A stretch of DNA of 5,321 nucleotides from Magnetococcales bacterium. Its GTDB lineage: Bacteria > Pseudomonadota > Magnetococcia > Magnetococcales > DC0425bin3. The notes under the pieces were generated by a model. That model did no database searches. It saw only the letters and a list, made by a program, of their open reading frames with translations, and was not told the DNA's origin. Position numbers and translations under genes: made by a program. The stretch covers positions 1 through 5,321 of the forward strand of contig JADGCJ010000205.1 of the NCBI GenBank assembly GCA_015229045.1. The letters are read 5' to 3'. Shown in pieces: positions 1 to 5,105 of this stretch. Every line of letters starts with the position of its first letter. The first letter of the stretch is position 1.

Positions 1-2850
1 GAGGAGTTGTCAGTAGCCGAGAAAGCCCATAGCCATGTCCCTCTGTTCGGTCTGATCCAGGATTATGAAACAACCTTCGTCGATGATGAATCGGGGACCT
101 ATTGGCGAAAGGCACCTGTCATCGGTGCAGTTGGGAATCCACCCGAAAAAGAAGAGACATTTGACCTGATTGCCAAACTGAATGCTCATGTCTGTATGGC
201 AACTGCTGCGGTAGCCGCATCGGGGGCAAGCTTCAAGGCTGTTCCTGTCGTCACCTTGAAATTGGATGTTGAACAGCGAGAACTGATTTATGAGGTCCAT
301 CGAGTCAGCGACTGGGTATTTACGGTTGACCGCCACATGGGTATTGAATTTTTCGATCATGGCGGTCTCAAGGACAGACCAGACTACTTGATTGATTTTG
401 TTTCTGGGGCCAGTTCTCTTTCTGCTTACAACTTGATCGTTTCGTCTCGCTCTACGGAAGAACTGGAAATCATGCTGAGGCCAGTTCTTGAGAATCATGG
501 CCTTTCCGCCACCGGGAAACATGCGATCAAAGTGCTTTTATACCTCCGGTCGCTGTCAGGGCAACTGGCCTTGAAGCTCATTTCATCCCCAACGCAACAG
601 ACAGAAGCGCTTGGCCTCGCATTGGCCAGGCTTTACCTGGAATATCAGGGGGCATTGAGCAATCAGATCATACTTCCTCTCGATGCCCATACCGACCTGT
701 ACAGAGGCTCTGGCCAAACAGATGAAATCGAAGATGCCATTAGCCTGCAACGTACTGATCTGGCGCTGTTCGATCTTGATTTAGCCAACCGGACCGTCAC
801 CTGCAATTTGGTGGAAGTGAAGTGCTATTCTCAGGTGGGTGACTTTTCTGCATTCAATCAATTAAAGGAAAAGATCACCGGACAGATTTCCCAAAGTGAG
901 CGCATTCTCCAGCGGCATTTTGACCCTGGCCTGAAGAAACCAGACCGACCTGACCGTTTGTTGAAGAGTCGTGAATTCGCAAAGACATTGCAGTTCTATT
1001 TGGAGCGCTCCTTGCGCTATGGCATCATGGAACCAGAGACAGCACATGAAGCGCATCAGTTCTTGCAAAGCATTGAGCGTGGTTATGCGCTTCAGTTCCG
1101 ACGTAGCGCAATCATATTCGATTTTGACAAACAGGGAACCGAGCCGTTTGAAACAGAGGTAGGTATCGAATTTCACCGGGTGGGGAGGGATTTGATTCAA
1201 GCACTCTTGGAAGGCTGTGACACATCAACTCGGAGTGAAGGTGGACAAGAGCTGGCATTTGAGAGATCCCTCAGCGAACTCAGTCTTCCTCATGTGCCAA
1301 AACTGGAATCGGCTGCTTTTATTGCTCCAAAACGCGAGCGTACTGGAACCTGGACGCTGACTGCAAACGATTTCCATCCTGAAGTGGCAGTGGAGAGCTT
1401 GCCCGTATCCGCCGACAAAGGCAGCTTTGCAGAATTTTGTGATGGCGCTCATGAAGAAGAGTTTTCCTTTTCTGCCACCACCAAGACGCCCGCTGCAGAA
1501 AACGCTTCCAAACCATATCGCTATGACCTAAATATGAAAATTGCAGATCCTAAGGAAAAAGAGATATCAATTCTTGCTGCCATTACTCGCGATGCAGAAC
1601 AAGCAAAAGTTGTAGGTCCACAGACAAATGATCTGCATGATTCACAACAAGTTGCCTATGACGTCATGCTTGGGGTCACGGGAGAATCCCCTCAATACGG
1701 CCTTCTAGGGGAAGTGTCTGGCCGAAAGATCGCCTTGGATCTGAACCACACTCACACGATTAGCCTTTTTGGAGTTCAGGGGGGCGGCAAAAGCTACACC
1801 CTGGGTACGGTTATTGAAATGGCCTCAATGGCTGTCTTGAATTTGAATGTCCTTCCAAGCTCTCTGGCCACAGTCATTTTCCATTACAGCCCCACTCAGG
1901 ACTATGCGCCCGAGTTTACCTCCATGATTCACCAAAATTCCGTGGAGGAGGAGGTTCAAATTCTTCGAGATCGGTACAAAGCCAATCCGCAAGCCCTCAA
2001 GGATGTCGTGATTCTAACACCAGCAGACAAGGTTGCGGAGCGCAAGGCCGAGTATCCTGATCTGGAGGTTTATCCTATCGCCTTTTCTGCAGGAGAACTC
2101 AAGGCAACCCATTGGAAGTTCCTTATGGGGGCAATCGGCAGTCAGAGCATGTACATGCGCCAAATCAATCTCATCATGAGGGGACTGCGAAGTAATCTGA
2201 CATTGGATTCAATCAGAAGCGGAATTGAAAATTCTGGCCTTTCTGACCATCTGAAGGATTTGGCTAAAACTCGTTTACAGTTTGCTGGCGAGTATATCAG
2301 CGATGGACAACGCCTTCAGGATCTGATACGACCAGGTCGACTGATCATCGTTGACCTGCGGGATGAGTACATCGAAAAGGACGAGGCATTGGGACTGTTT
2401 GTGGTGATGCTGCAGATTTTTTCGGAGGCCACTTTCAACGGGCAGGCATTCAACAAAATGGTTGTCTTTGATGAGGCCCACAAGTATATCGAGAATGACG
2501 ACTTGGTCACCGGCTTGGTTGAGGTCGTTCGAGAGATGCGGCATAAGGGGACGAGCATTATGGTGGCATCCCAGGATCCACCCTCCGTACCAATTTCGTT
2601 GATTGAACTATCTTCTCAGATCATCATGCACAAATTTAACTCACCCGCGTGGCTCAAACACATCCAGAAGGCCAACGCTGCGCTTGGTGAATTAACCTCG
2701 GAGAAGATGAGCCGCTTGGGGACTGGGGAAGCATATGTCTGGTCGAGCAAGGCCAGCGATGACACCTTCTCCAAGGGAGCGGTCAAAGTAAAATGCCGAC
2801 CTCGCGTAACCCAGCATGGCGGGAGTACAAAAACGGCAATTGCAGGGTGA
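1..2850 (+). CDS. HerA/FtsK-like P-loop ATPase with internal PD-(D/E)XK nuclease-like domain, 5' partial
   Basis: This is a large cytoplasmic protein of at least 949 residues. The frame is open to the left edge. The first possible start in the window, TTG at 7, has GAGGAG directly against it with no spacing, so the real start is probably upstream. Numbering from that TTG: an N-terminal region carries the conserved-looking stretch DWVFTVDRHMGIEFFD (102-117). A nuclease-like core follows with D251, then E270-V-K272 (a D-X18-E-X-K pattern) and a Q-containing helix. After a variable linker (about 410-530) comes the motor domain: Walker A GVQGGGKS (589-596), Walker B VVFDEAH with D822/E823, and a polar strand IMVASQD (851-857) preceded by R842 and R845 as possible arginine fingers. 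The C-terminus reads GEAYVW then RPRVTQHGG. HerA-type ATPases form hexameric DNA motors, and fusions or pairings with nucleases are typical of phage-defence systems such as Dnd/Dpt (DptH). Whether this is DptH, another defence ATPase, or a new type cannot be decided from one gene. No membrane segment is evident. Confidence 0.9.
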   Translation, partial: EELSVAEKAHSHVPLFGLIQDYETTFVDDESGTYWRKAPVIGAVGNPPEKEETFDLIAKLNAHVCMATAAVAASGASFKAVPVVTLKLDVEQRELIYEVHRVSDWVFTVDRHMGIEFFDHGGLKDRPDYLIDFVSGASSLSAYNLIVSSRSTEELEIMLRPVLENHGLSATGKHAIKVLLYLRSLSGQLALKLISSPTQQTEALGLALARLYLEYQGALSNQIILPLDAHTDLYRGSGQTDEIEDAISLQRTDLALFDLDLANRTVTCNLVEVKCYSQVGDFSAFNQLKEKITGQISQSERILQRHFDPGLKKPDRPDRLLKSREFAKTLQFYLERSLRYGIMEPETAHEAHQFLQSIERGYALQFRRSAIIFDFDKQGTEPFETEVGIEFHRVGRDLIQALLEGCDTSTRSEGGQELAFERSLSELSLPHVPKLESAAFIAPKRERTGTWTLTANDFHPEVAVESLPVSADKGSFAEFCDGAHEEEFSFSATTKTPAAENASKPYRYDLNMKIADPKEKEISILAAITRDAEQAKVVGPQTNDLHDSQQVAYDVMLGVTGESPQYGLLGEVSGRKIALDLNHTHTISLFGVQGGGKSYTLGTVIEMASMAVLNLNVLPSSLATVIFHYSPTQDYAPEFTSMIHQNSVEEEVQILRDRYKANPQALKDVVILTPADKVAERKAEYPDLEVYPIAFSAGELKATHWKFLMGAIGSQSMYMRQINLIMRGLRSNLTLDSIRSGIENSGLSDHLKDLAKTRLQFAGEYISDGQRLQDLIRPGRLIIVDLRDEYIEKDEALGLFVVMLQIFSEATFNGQAFNKMVVFDEAHKYIENDDLVTGLVEVVREMRHKGTSIMVASQDPPSVPISLIELSSQIIMHKFNSPAWLKHIQKANAALGELTSEKMSRLGTGEAYVWSSKASDDTFSKGAVKVKCRPRVTQHGGSTKTAIAG

Positions 2851-3047
2851 TAGGCTCAGATGGGAAAAGTTTGATAAAATTTACAATATTGTTTAAAATC
2901 AATTTGATAAACCTTGTCTGTATTGATTTTGCCTGCCAAAATTCCACAAAACTTCTTTGTGTTGTTCCGCACAAAATAATGGAGAATTTAGTTTGGAAGC
3001 GTCATCTTGGTACGCCATTCAAATTTCGCGCGCTTTTCTTCGATTTT
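2851..3047. other. AT-rich intergenic spacer, 3' of the ATPase gene
   Basis: No plausible protein-coding gene is visible here. The first 130 nt are much more AT-rich than the flanking genes. They contain a 9-bp direct repeat TTTGATAAA (2870-2878 and 2903-2911), the promoter-like sequence listed separately, and three alternating copies of CACAAA/TTTGTG/CACAAA (2945-2950, 2956-2961, 2970-2975) that can pair in two mutually exclusive ways. A further small hairpin pairs GCGT (2999-3002) with ACGC (3012-3015), flanked by TTTG (2992-2995) and CAAA (3020-3023). Confidence 0.6.
2871..2899 (+). promoter_or_regulatory. Sigma70-like promoter in the spacer
   Basis: The -35 candidate is TTGATA (2871-2876) and the -10 candidate is TAAAAT (2894-2899). 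They are separated by exactly 17 nt, and each hexamer is one mismatch from consensus. Transcription would start near 2906. No open reading frame with a ribosome binding site follows on this strand, and a strong terminator lies about 165 nt downstream, so a short untranslated RNA is the natural product. The region is AT-rich, so chance promoter-like sequences are more likely here than elsewhere. Confidence 0.4.
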
Positions 3048-3073
3048 AAACCGCCCACTCAGGCGGTTTTTTT
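2906..3073 (+). ncRNA. Candidate small RNA of about 165 nt
   Basis: This is an inference from layout: a good promoter (2871-2899) and a strong intrinsic terminator (3048-3073) frame a non-coding stretch. That stretch has three alternating CACAAA/TTTGTG segments able to form alternative hairpins (2945-2975), a GCGT/ACGC hairpin (2999-3015) and the terminator stem. I do not recognise a known RNA family. The alternative is that the interval is just the 3' untranslated region of the ATPase gene, with the terminator serving that gene. Confidence 0.25.
3048..3073 (+). terminator. Rho-independent terminator
   Basis: A perfect 8-bp stem, AAACCGCC (3048-3055) with GGCGGTTT (3062-3069), encloses a 6-nt loop (CACTCA). 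An uninterrupted run of seven T begins inside the stem and extends to 3073. It is oriented to stop + strand transcription about 200 nt after the ATPase stop codon. On the opposite strand the stem is followed by GGTTTAAAA rather than a U-run, so it would act poorly as a terminator for the - strand operon. Confidence 0.85.
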
Positions 3074-3149
3074 GTGCCTGAAAATCCCAATATTTTCAAT
3101 AGATAGCCGATATCGTTTCGACTTCCACTCGGTAGCCTCCGGACCAGAA

Positions 3150-3173
3150 GGAGTCGGAAACTCCCTCTTTTTT
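3150..3173 (+). terminator. Weak terminator-like hairpin at the start of a pyrimidine tract
   Basis: GGAGT (3150-3154) and ACTCC (3160-3164) form a 5-bp stem with a 5-nt loop. CTC and then six T (3168-3173) follow. The stem is short and the T-run does not start directly after it, so termination would be inefficient. It lies at the start of a 25-nt all-pyrimidine run (3161-3185). It could equally be an incidental structure. Confidence 0.2.
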
Positions 3174-3199
3174 CTCCTCTCTCCCGGAATTCTCCAAAA

Positions 3200-3249
3200 C
3201 CTGTGGACCAGACACGCTTCTGGTCCACAGGCTGTGGACCAGACTTTTT
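3200..3249 (+). promoter_or_regulatory. Two mutually exclusive hairpins, the second followed by a T-run
   Basis: The middle arm (3219-3231) can pair either with the upstream arm (3200-3212, 13 bp, 6-nt loop) or with the downstream arm (3232-3243, 12-bp palindrome, effectively about 10-11 bp once a loop forms). The second structure is followed by C and five T (3245-3249), which resembles a terminator in a transcript on the + strand. An anti-terminator/terminator switch has this geometry, but so does a tandem operator. No leader peptide or downstream + strand gene supports attenuation. Confidence 0.35.
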
Positions 3250-3256
3250 ATACACA
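3248..3256 (+). other. DnaA-box match TTATACACA
   Basis: The nine bases match the DnaA-box consensus TTATNCACA exactly. They lie 4 nt after the last base of the adjacent GGACCAGA repeat (3243). The motif TGTGGACCA inside the repeats also matches the reverse-complement box TGTGGATAA at 7 of 9 positions. A single consensus box can occur by chance in several kilobases, so this is suggestive only. Confidence 0.3.
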
Positions 3257-3544
3257 ATTTCAAAGTTTAACATCAGTTTCTAATATTTGACCAGTTCGAT
3301 AGTAAAGATGGTTGTCAAACATGGAAACGAACTCTGGTCCACGCACGGGTTGGCCTGCGTGCCACCGTGTTGCGTGATACCGGGAGGCATCAACAACTTC
3401 CCGCCAACAGGAAAAACTCAACACAGCGCGACGAGCGGCGCCAGGAACACCCATCTCGCCGCGCCCAATGGGAACTCAAAAATCCAACGCCATGGCGTTC
3501 CGAATGACTCGGGCAAGGCACAGGTACCTTGCCACCCCGACGGA
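3257..3544. other. Non-coding spacer downstream of the UPF0158 gene
   Basis: Apart from the last repeat copy (3333-3342), I see no gene with start, ribosome binding site and recognisable product on either strand. Short open frames exist on the - strand (for example 3260-3454), but they have no ribosome binding site I trust and no family signature. Composition rises from AT-rich near 3245-3300 to GC-rich from about 3340 onward, marking a transition. The interval includes a 14-nt perfect palindrome with CCATGG at its centre (3486-3499) and a 7-bp inverted repeat GGCAAGG/CCTTGCC (3512-3518 and 3527-3533). Confidence 0.5.
3478..3499 (-). terminator. Possible weak terminator of the - strand operon
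   Basis: Read on the - strand, the palindrome AACGCCATGGCGTT (3499 to 3486) gives a 5-bp stem with a 4-nt loop. GGA and then five T (3482 to 3478) follow. It lies about 45 nt after the UPF0158 stop codon, where a terminator is expected. A second hairpin, GGCAAGG/CCTTGCC (3512-3533), lies between it and the gene but has no T-run. The stem is short, so confidence is low. Confidence 0.3.
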
Positions 3545-4015
3545 TCACTCCTCGGCCAGTTCGATGCCGTTTTCCTCTGCCCATTCGGCGGCAAGTTCCC
3601 GAAGTGCGTCACCTCGGAACCGGTACCAATCATCCTGAATGCCCAGTTGGTAGAGCCTGTCCTTGAAACGCCGAAAGGCTCCCCGGCCCCGTATAGCCTC
3701 CAACAAGTCTTCCTCCTGTGCATCATTGTCTCGGGAGTGACAGAACCGCTCCATGACCGCATACTCATGGAAATCATACTTATTGGGCAGGGCCAGATAA
3801 CGACCGTCATGGTCATCAGCCACGGCACTGGCGATCTCAATCAGCGCAAGTTGCCACTCCGGGAAACCGTCCGGCTGACAATGTTCTGCTGCTCCTCTCA
3901 TTGCCTCAGAAACGACAAACACCTCGCCGGTCTCTCGGTCAAAATAGGCGGTGTCTTCGTCAAAAAGGGTTTCGATTTCCTCAGCGATGAGTTTCAAACT
4001 GGCCTTTGCCGTCAT
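3545..4015 (-). CDS. UPF0158 family protein
   Basis: This is a 156-residue acidic cytoplasmic protein of unknown biochemical function. Family-like blocks are present in order: YFDRETGEV (24-32), LPNKYDFHEYAVMERF (76-91), GRGAFRRFKD (110-119) and WYRFR (130-134). The segment after the last block is helical and acidic (AAEWAEENG). The ATG at 4015 is preferred because AAAGGAA lies 5 nt upstream. An in-frame ATG at 4054 would add 13 residues but has no properly spaced Shine-Dalgarno. The gene follows the PIN-like gene on the same strand. Its ATG overlaps the apparent stop of that gene as ATGA; if the PIN frame is corrected for the suspected frameshift, the gap is 51 nt. Either way the two are very likely co-transcribed. 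The family assignment rests on motif recognition, and no catalytic residues are known to me. Confidence 0.85.
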   Translation of the reverse strand: MTAKASLKLIAEEIETLFDEDTAYFDRETGEVFVVSEAMRGAAEHCQPDGFPEWQLALIEIASAVADDHDGRYLALPNKYDFHEYAVMERFCHSRDNDAQEEDLLEAIRGRGAFRRFKDRLYQLGIQDDWYRFRGDALRELAAEWAEENGIELAEE

Positions 4016-4803
4016 AGGCGTTCCTTTGTCTTCTGGCGATCCATACCCCTCCATCTCCAGGCCGGATCAAAACGGGATGCACTCATCATCATCACTGCTT
4101 GTCGGAAGCATCTTTCCCCCAACACCACCGTCGGTATCGTTATCCAGCAGGTAGACACCTTCCCTTTTTGGCCAAACCTCAAAACTTGTCGCTTCAACAG
4201 TACATTCAATATAGTTCCTGGCGCGATCCCCTTCCATGGCTCCGCACGAGAGGCAGCCTTGATGCTGTTGATGAGAGAGGCACGTTTGGCCGGTCTGGGT
4301 TTGTTGGGCGACAGCAGCATAGCGATAAAATGATCCACTGCGTCTTCAATCGCATCCTCTTCATCCAACACATCCTCAACACTCGAGAGAACACTCTGCC
4401 TGGACCAGCGATGGCCGCTTTGCCGTTCCGCCTCCCTTCCGGCAGTACGCAACATGTTCACCACATGATCCAAATCGGCATCCGCAGACAGGATCGTAAA
4501 TTTGGTCACCTCTGGCATTTCCGATACCAACCGGCCCGCCCAGAAGGCCAAGCCGAAGTCAGCGGCATTCTTCCCGCCTTTCTGCATGCCAATCAGTTCA
4601 ATCTTGCCCTCATGAATGGCGGTTGCAAGAGCGATCACCAGCCCCAATGGAACTTTTGGCTCAATACCGCCGAAACAGACGATGATCCGGGCAAATTCGT
4701 TCTGAATCGCGGATAATTGACTTGGTTCTGCAGGGCAGTTGTCCAGATCGATCAGCAGGGCGCGTGAGTACATTGACGTATCAGAGACTCTTACATCACT
4801 CAT
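4012..4803 (-). CDS. PIN/NYN-like RNase-fold protein, probable frameshift near the 3' end
   Basis: The uncorrected frame is 263 residues. The start ATG at 4803 has GGAGAGGAGA upstream (AGGAG 9 nt before ATG). The N-terminal half looks like a PIN/NYN-type metal-dependent RNase fold: ALLIDLDN with D19/D21 (15-22), GGKNAADFGLAFWAG with D82 (76-90), and FTILSADADLDHVV with D108/D110/D112 (102-115), which supplies the acidic cluster expected of an active site. An acidic linker (about 141-158) leads to a basic KPRPAKRASLINSIK stretch and a helix-wing resembling a small LOTUS/OST-HTH-type winged helix (ILNVLLKRQVLRFGQKGKV, 198-216). After residue 216 the frame becomes rich in rare codons and unlike a natural C-terminus. 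The -1 frame continues well instead and stops at 4067, giving an inferred 245-residue product. The substrate is unknown; RNA is likely from the fold. Confidence 0.8.
   Translation of the reverse strand: MSDVRVSDTSMYSRALLIDLDNCPAEPSQLSAIQNEFARIIVCFGGIEPKVPLGLVIALATAIHEGKIELIGMQKGGKNAADFGLAFWAGRLVSEMPEVTKFTILSADADLDHVVNMLRTAGREAERQSGHRWSRQSVLSSVEDVLDEEDAIEDAVDHFIAMLLSPNKPRPAKRASLINSIKAASRAEPWKGIAPGTILNVLLKRQVLRFGQKGKVSTCWITIPTVVLGERCFRQAVMMMSASRFDPAWRWRGMDRQKTKERL
4153..4170 (-). other. Likely -1 frameshift position in the PIN-like gene
   Basis: Up to about 4165 the main frame looks coding. From about 4153 the -1 frame reads YLLDNDTDGG ... SSDDDECIPF and stops at 4067, with ordinary codons such as GTC TAC CTG CTG GAT AAC. 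The main frame over the same DNA uses ATA, AGA, AGG, CGA and CTA, and contains MMM and several Trp/Cys. The interval contains a run of five A followed by GGG (coding strand, 4169 to 4162), a typical indel or slippage site. One missing base there, or in GTGTC (4158-4154), would explain the shift. Confidence 0.6.
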
Positions 4804-4811
4804 TTGTCCAC

Positions 4812-4820
4812 TCTCCTCTC
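4812..4820 (-). promoter_or_regulatory. Shine-Dalgarno of the PIN-like gene
   Basis: On the - strand the purine-rich run GAGAGGAGA stands immediately upstream of ATG 4803. Its AGGAG element lies 9 nt from the start codon. It selects this start over the in-frame ATG at codon 11, which has no comparable site. Confidence 0.7.
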
Positions 4821-5105
4821 CAATGCCTCATAGGCTTGCAAATAGTTTTGCCATCACAACATGACTGGGCAGACAGGTTCAGGCATCCACCCGCTTCCTC
4901 ATTTCCCTGCCCGCCTTTAAAAACAACACCCGTTTGGCATCCATCTGGACTGTGCCTCCGATCTTGGGATGATATCCCGTTCAGAAAAGAATGAAAAGAT
5001 TGAAATTTTTACAAGACGCCAAAAAAATTCGTCCAGCCCTTGCCAAATCAGCCCAATGTCAGTGCATGCCGATGGCTTGGTGGTACAGCCACCATGAACG
5101 GTTAC
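4821..5105. other. Spacer between the PIN-like gene and the transposase remnant
   Basis: No convincing gene is present. It must hold the promoter of the - strand operon unless transcription enters from the IS side, but I could not pick a clear -35/-10 pair. Small inverted repeats are present: TGGTGG/CCACCA (5078-5083 and 5089-5094) and GCCT/AGGC around 4825-4835. A 21-codon reading frame on the - strand (4944 to 4879, beginning MDAKRVLFLK) has GGAGG 10 nt before its ATG, but has no recognisable relatives. Confidence 0.45.

Larger units (their letters stand above)
3141..3342. repeat. Cluster of five GGACCAGA-core repeats
   Basis: Copies: GGACCAGA at 3141-3148 (+, core only); CCTGTGGACCAGA at 3200-3212 (+); TCTGGTCCACAGG at 3219-3231 (-); CTGTGGACCAGA at 3232-3243 (+); TCTGGTCCAC at 3333-3342 (-). 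Copies two and four are identical over 13 nt (3201-3213 and 3232-3244), 31 nt apart, close to three helical turns. Copies two and three form a perfect 13-bp inverted repeat with a 6-nt spacer. Copies three and four form a 12-bp inverted repeat with a single central base. Protein-binding sites, recombination sites or iterons would all fit; nothing in the window identifies the partner. Confidence 0.8.

Noticed and set aside
7..9. TTG as the true start of the ATPase
   Set aside because: GAGGAG abuts it with no spacing, and the frame is open to the window edge, so the start probably lies upstream.
2992..3040. A tRNA-like or attachment-site-like segment (TTCAAAT loop near 3018-3024)
   Set aside because: The bases flanking the loop do not form a T-stem, and no acceptor or anticodon arms can be placed.
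2793..3290. A 165-codon + strand frame overlapping the end of the ATPase gene
   Set aside because: It overlaps the conserved C-terminus of the ATPase, then runs through AT-rich spacer, terminator and repeats. Its translation is low-quality and Phe/Leu-rich.
3141..3342. CRISPR array
   Set aside because: The repeats are short, occur in both orientations and have irregular spacing (6, 1, 52 and 89 nt). There are no uniform spacers and no cas gene.
3260..3454. A 64-codon - strand frame containing the protein-like stretch DASRYHATRWHAGQP
   Set aside because: No ribosome binding site or family is recognisable, and it runs through the repeat region. It could be a gene remnant, but I cannot support it.
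4012..4015. ATGA stop/start overlap as proof that the 263-residue PIN frame is correct
   Set aside because: Codon choice and residue pattern favour the -1 frame ending at 4067. The downstream gene has its own Shine-Dalgarno, so the overlap may be coincidental.
3287..4333. A 348-codon open frame on the + strand
   Set aside because: It lies antisense to the UPF0158 and PIN-like genes, which have clear family motifs and ribosome binding sites. Its own translation shows no recognisable domain.
4099..4716. A 205-codon open frame on the + strand
   Set aside because: It is antisense to the PIN-like gene, Pro/Arg/His-rich in the way shadows of GC-containing genes are, and has no motif.
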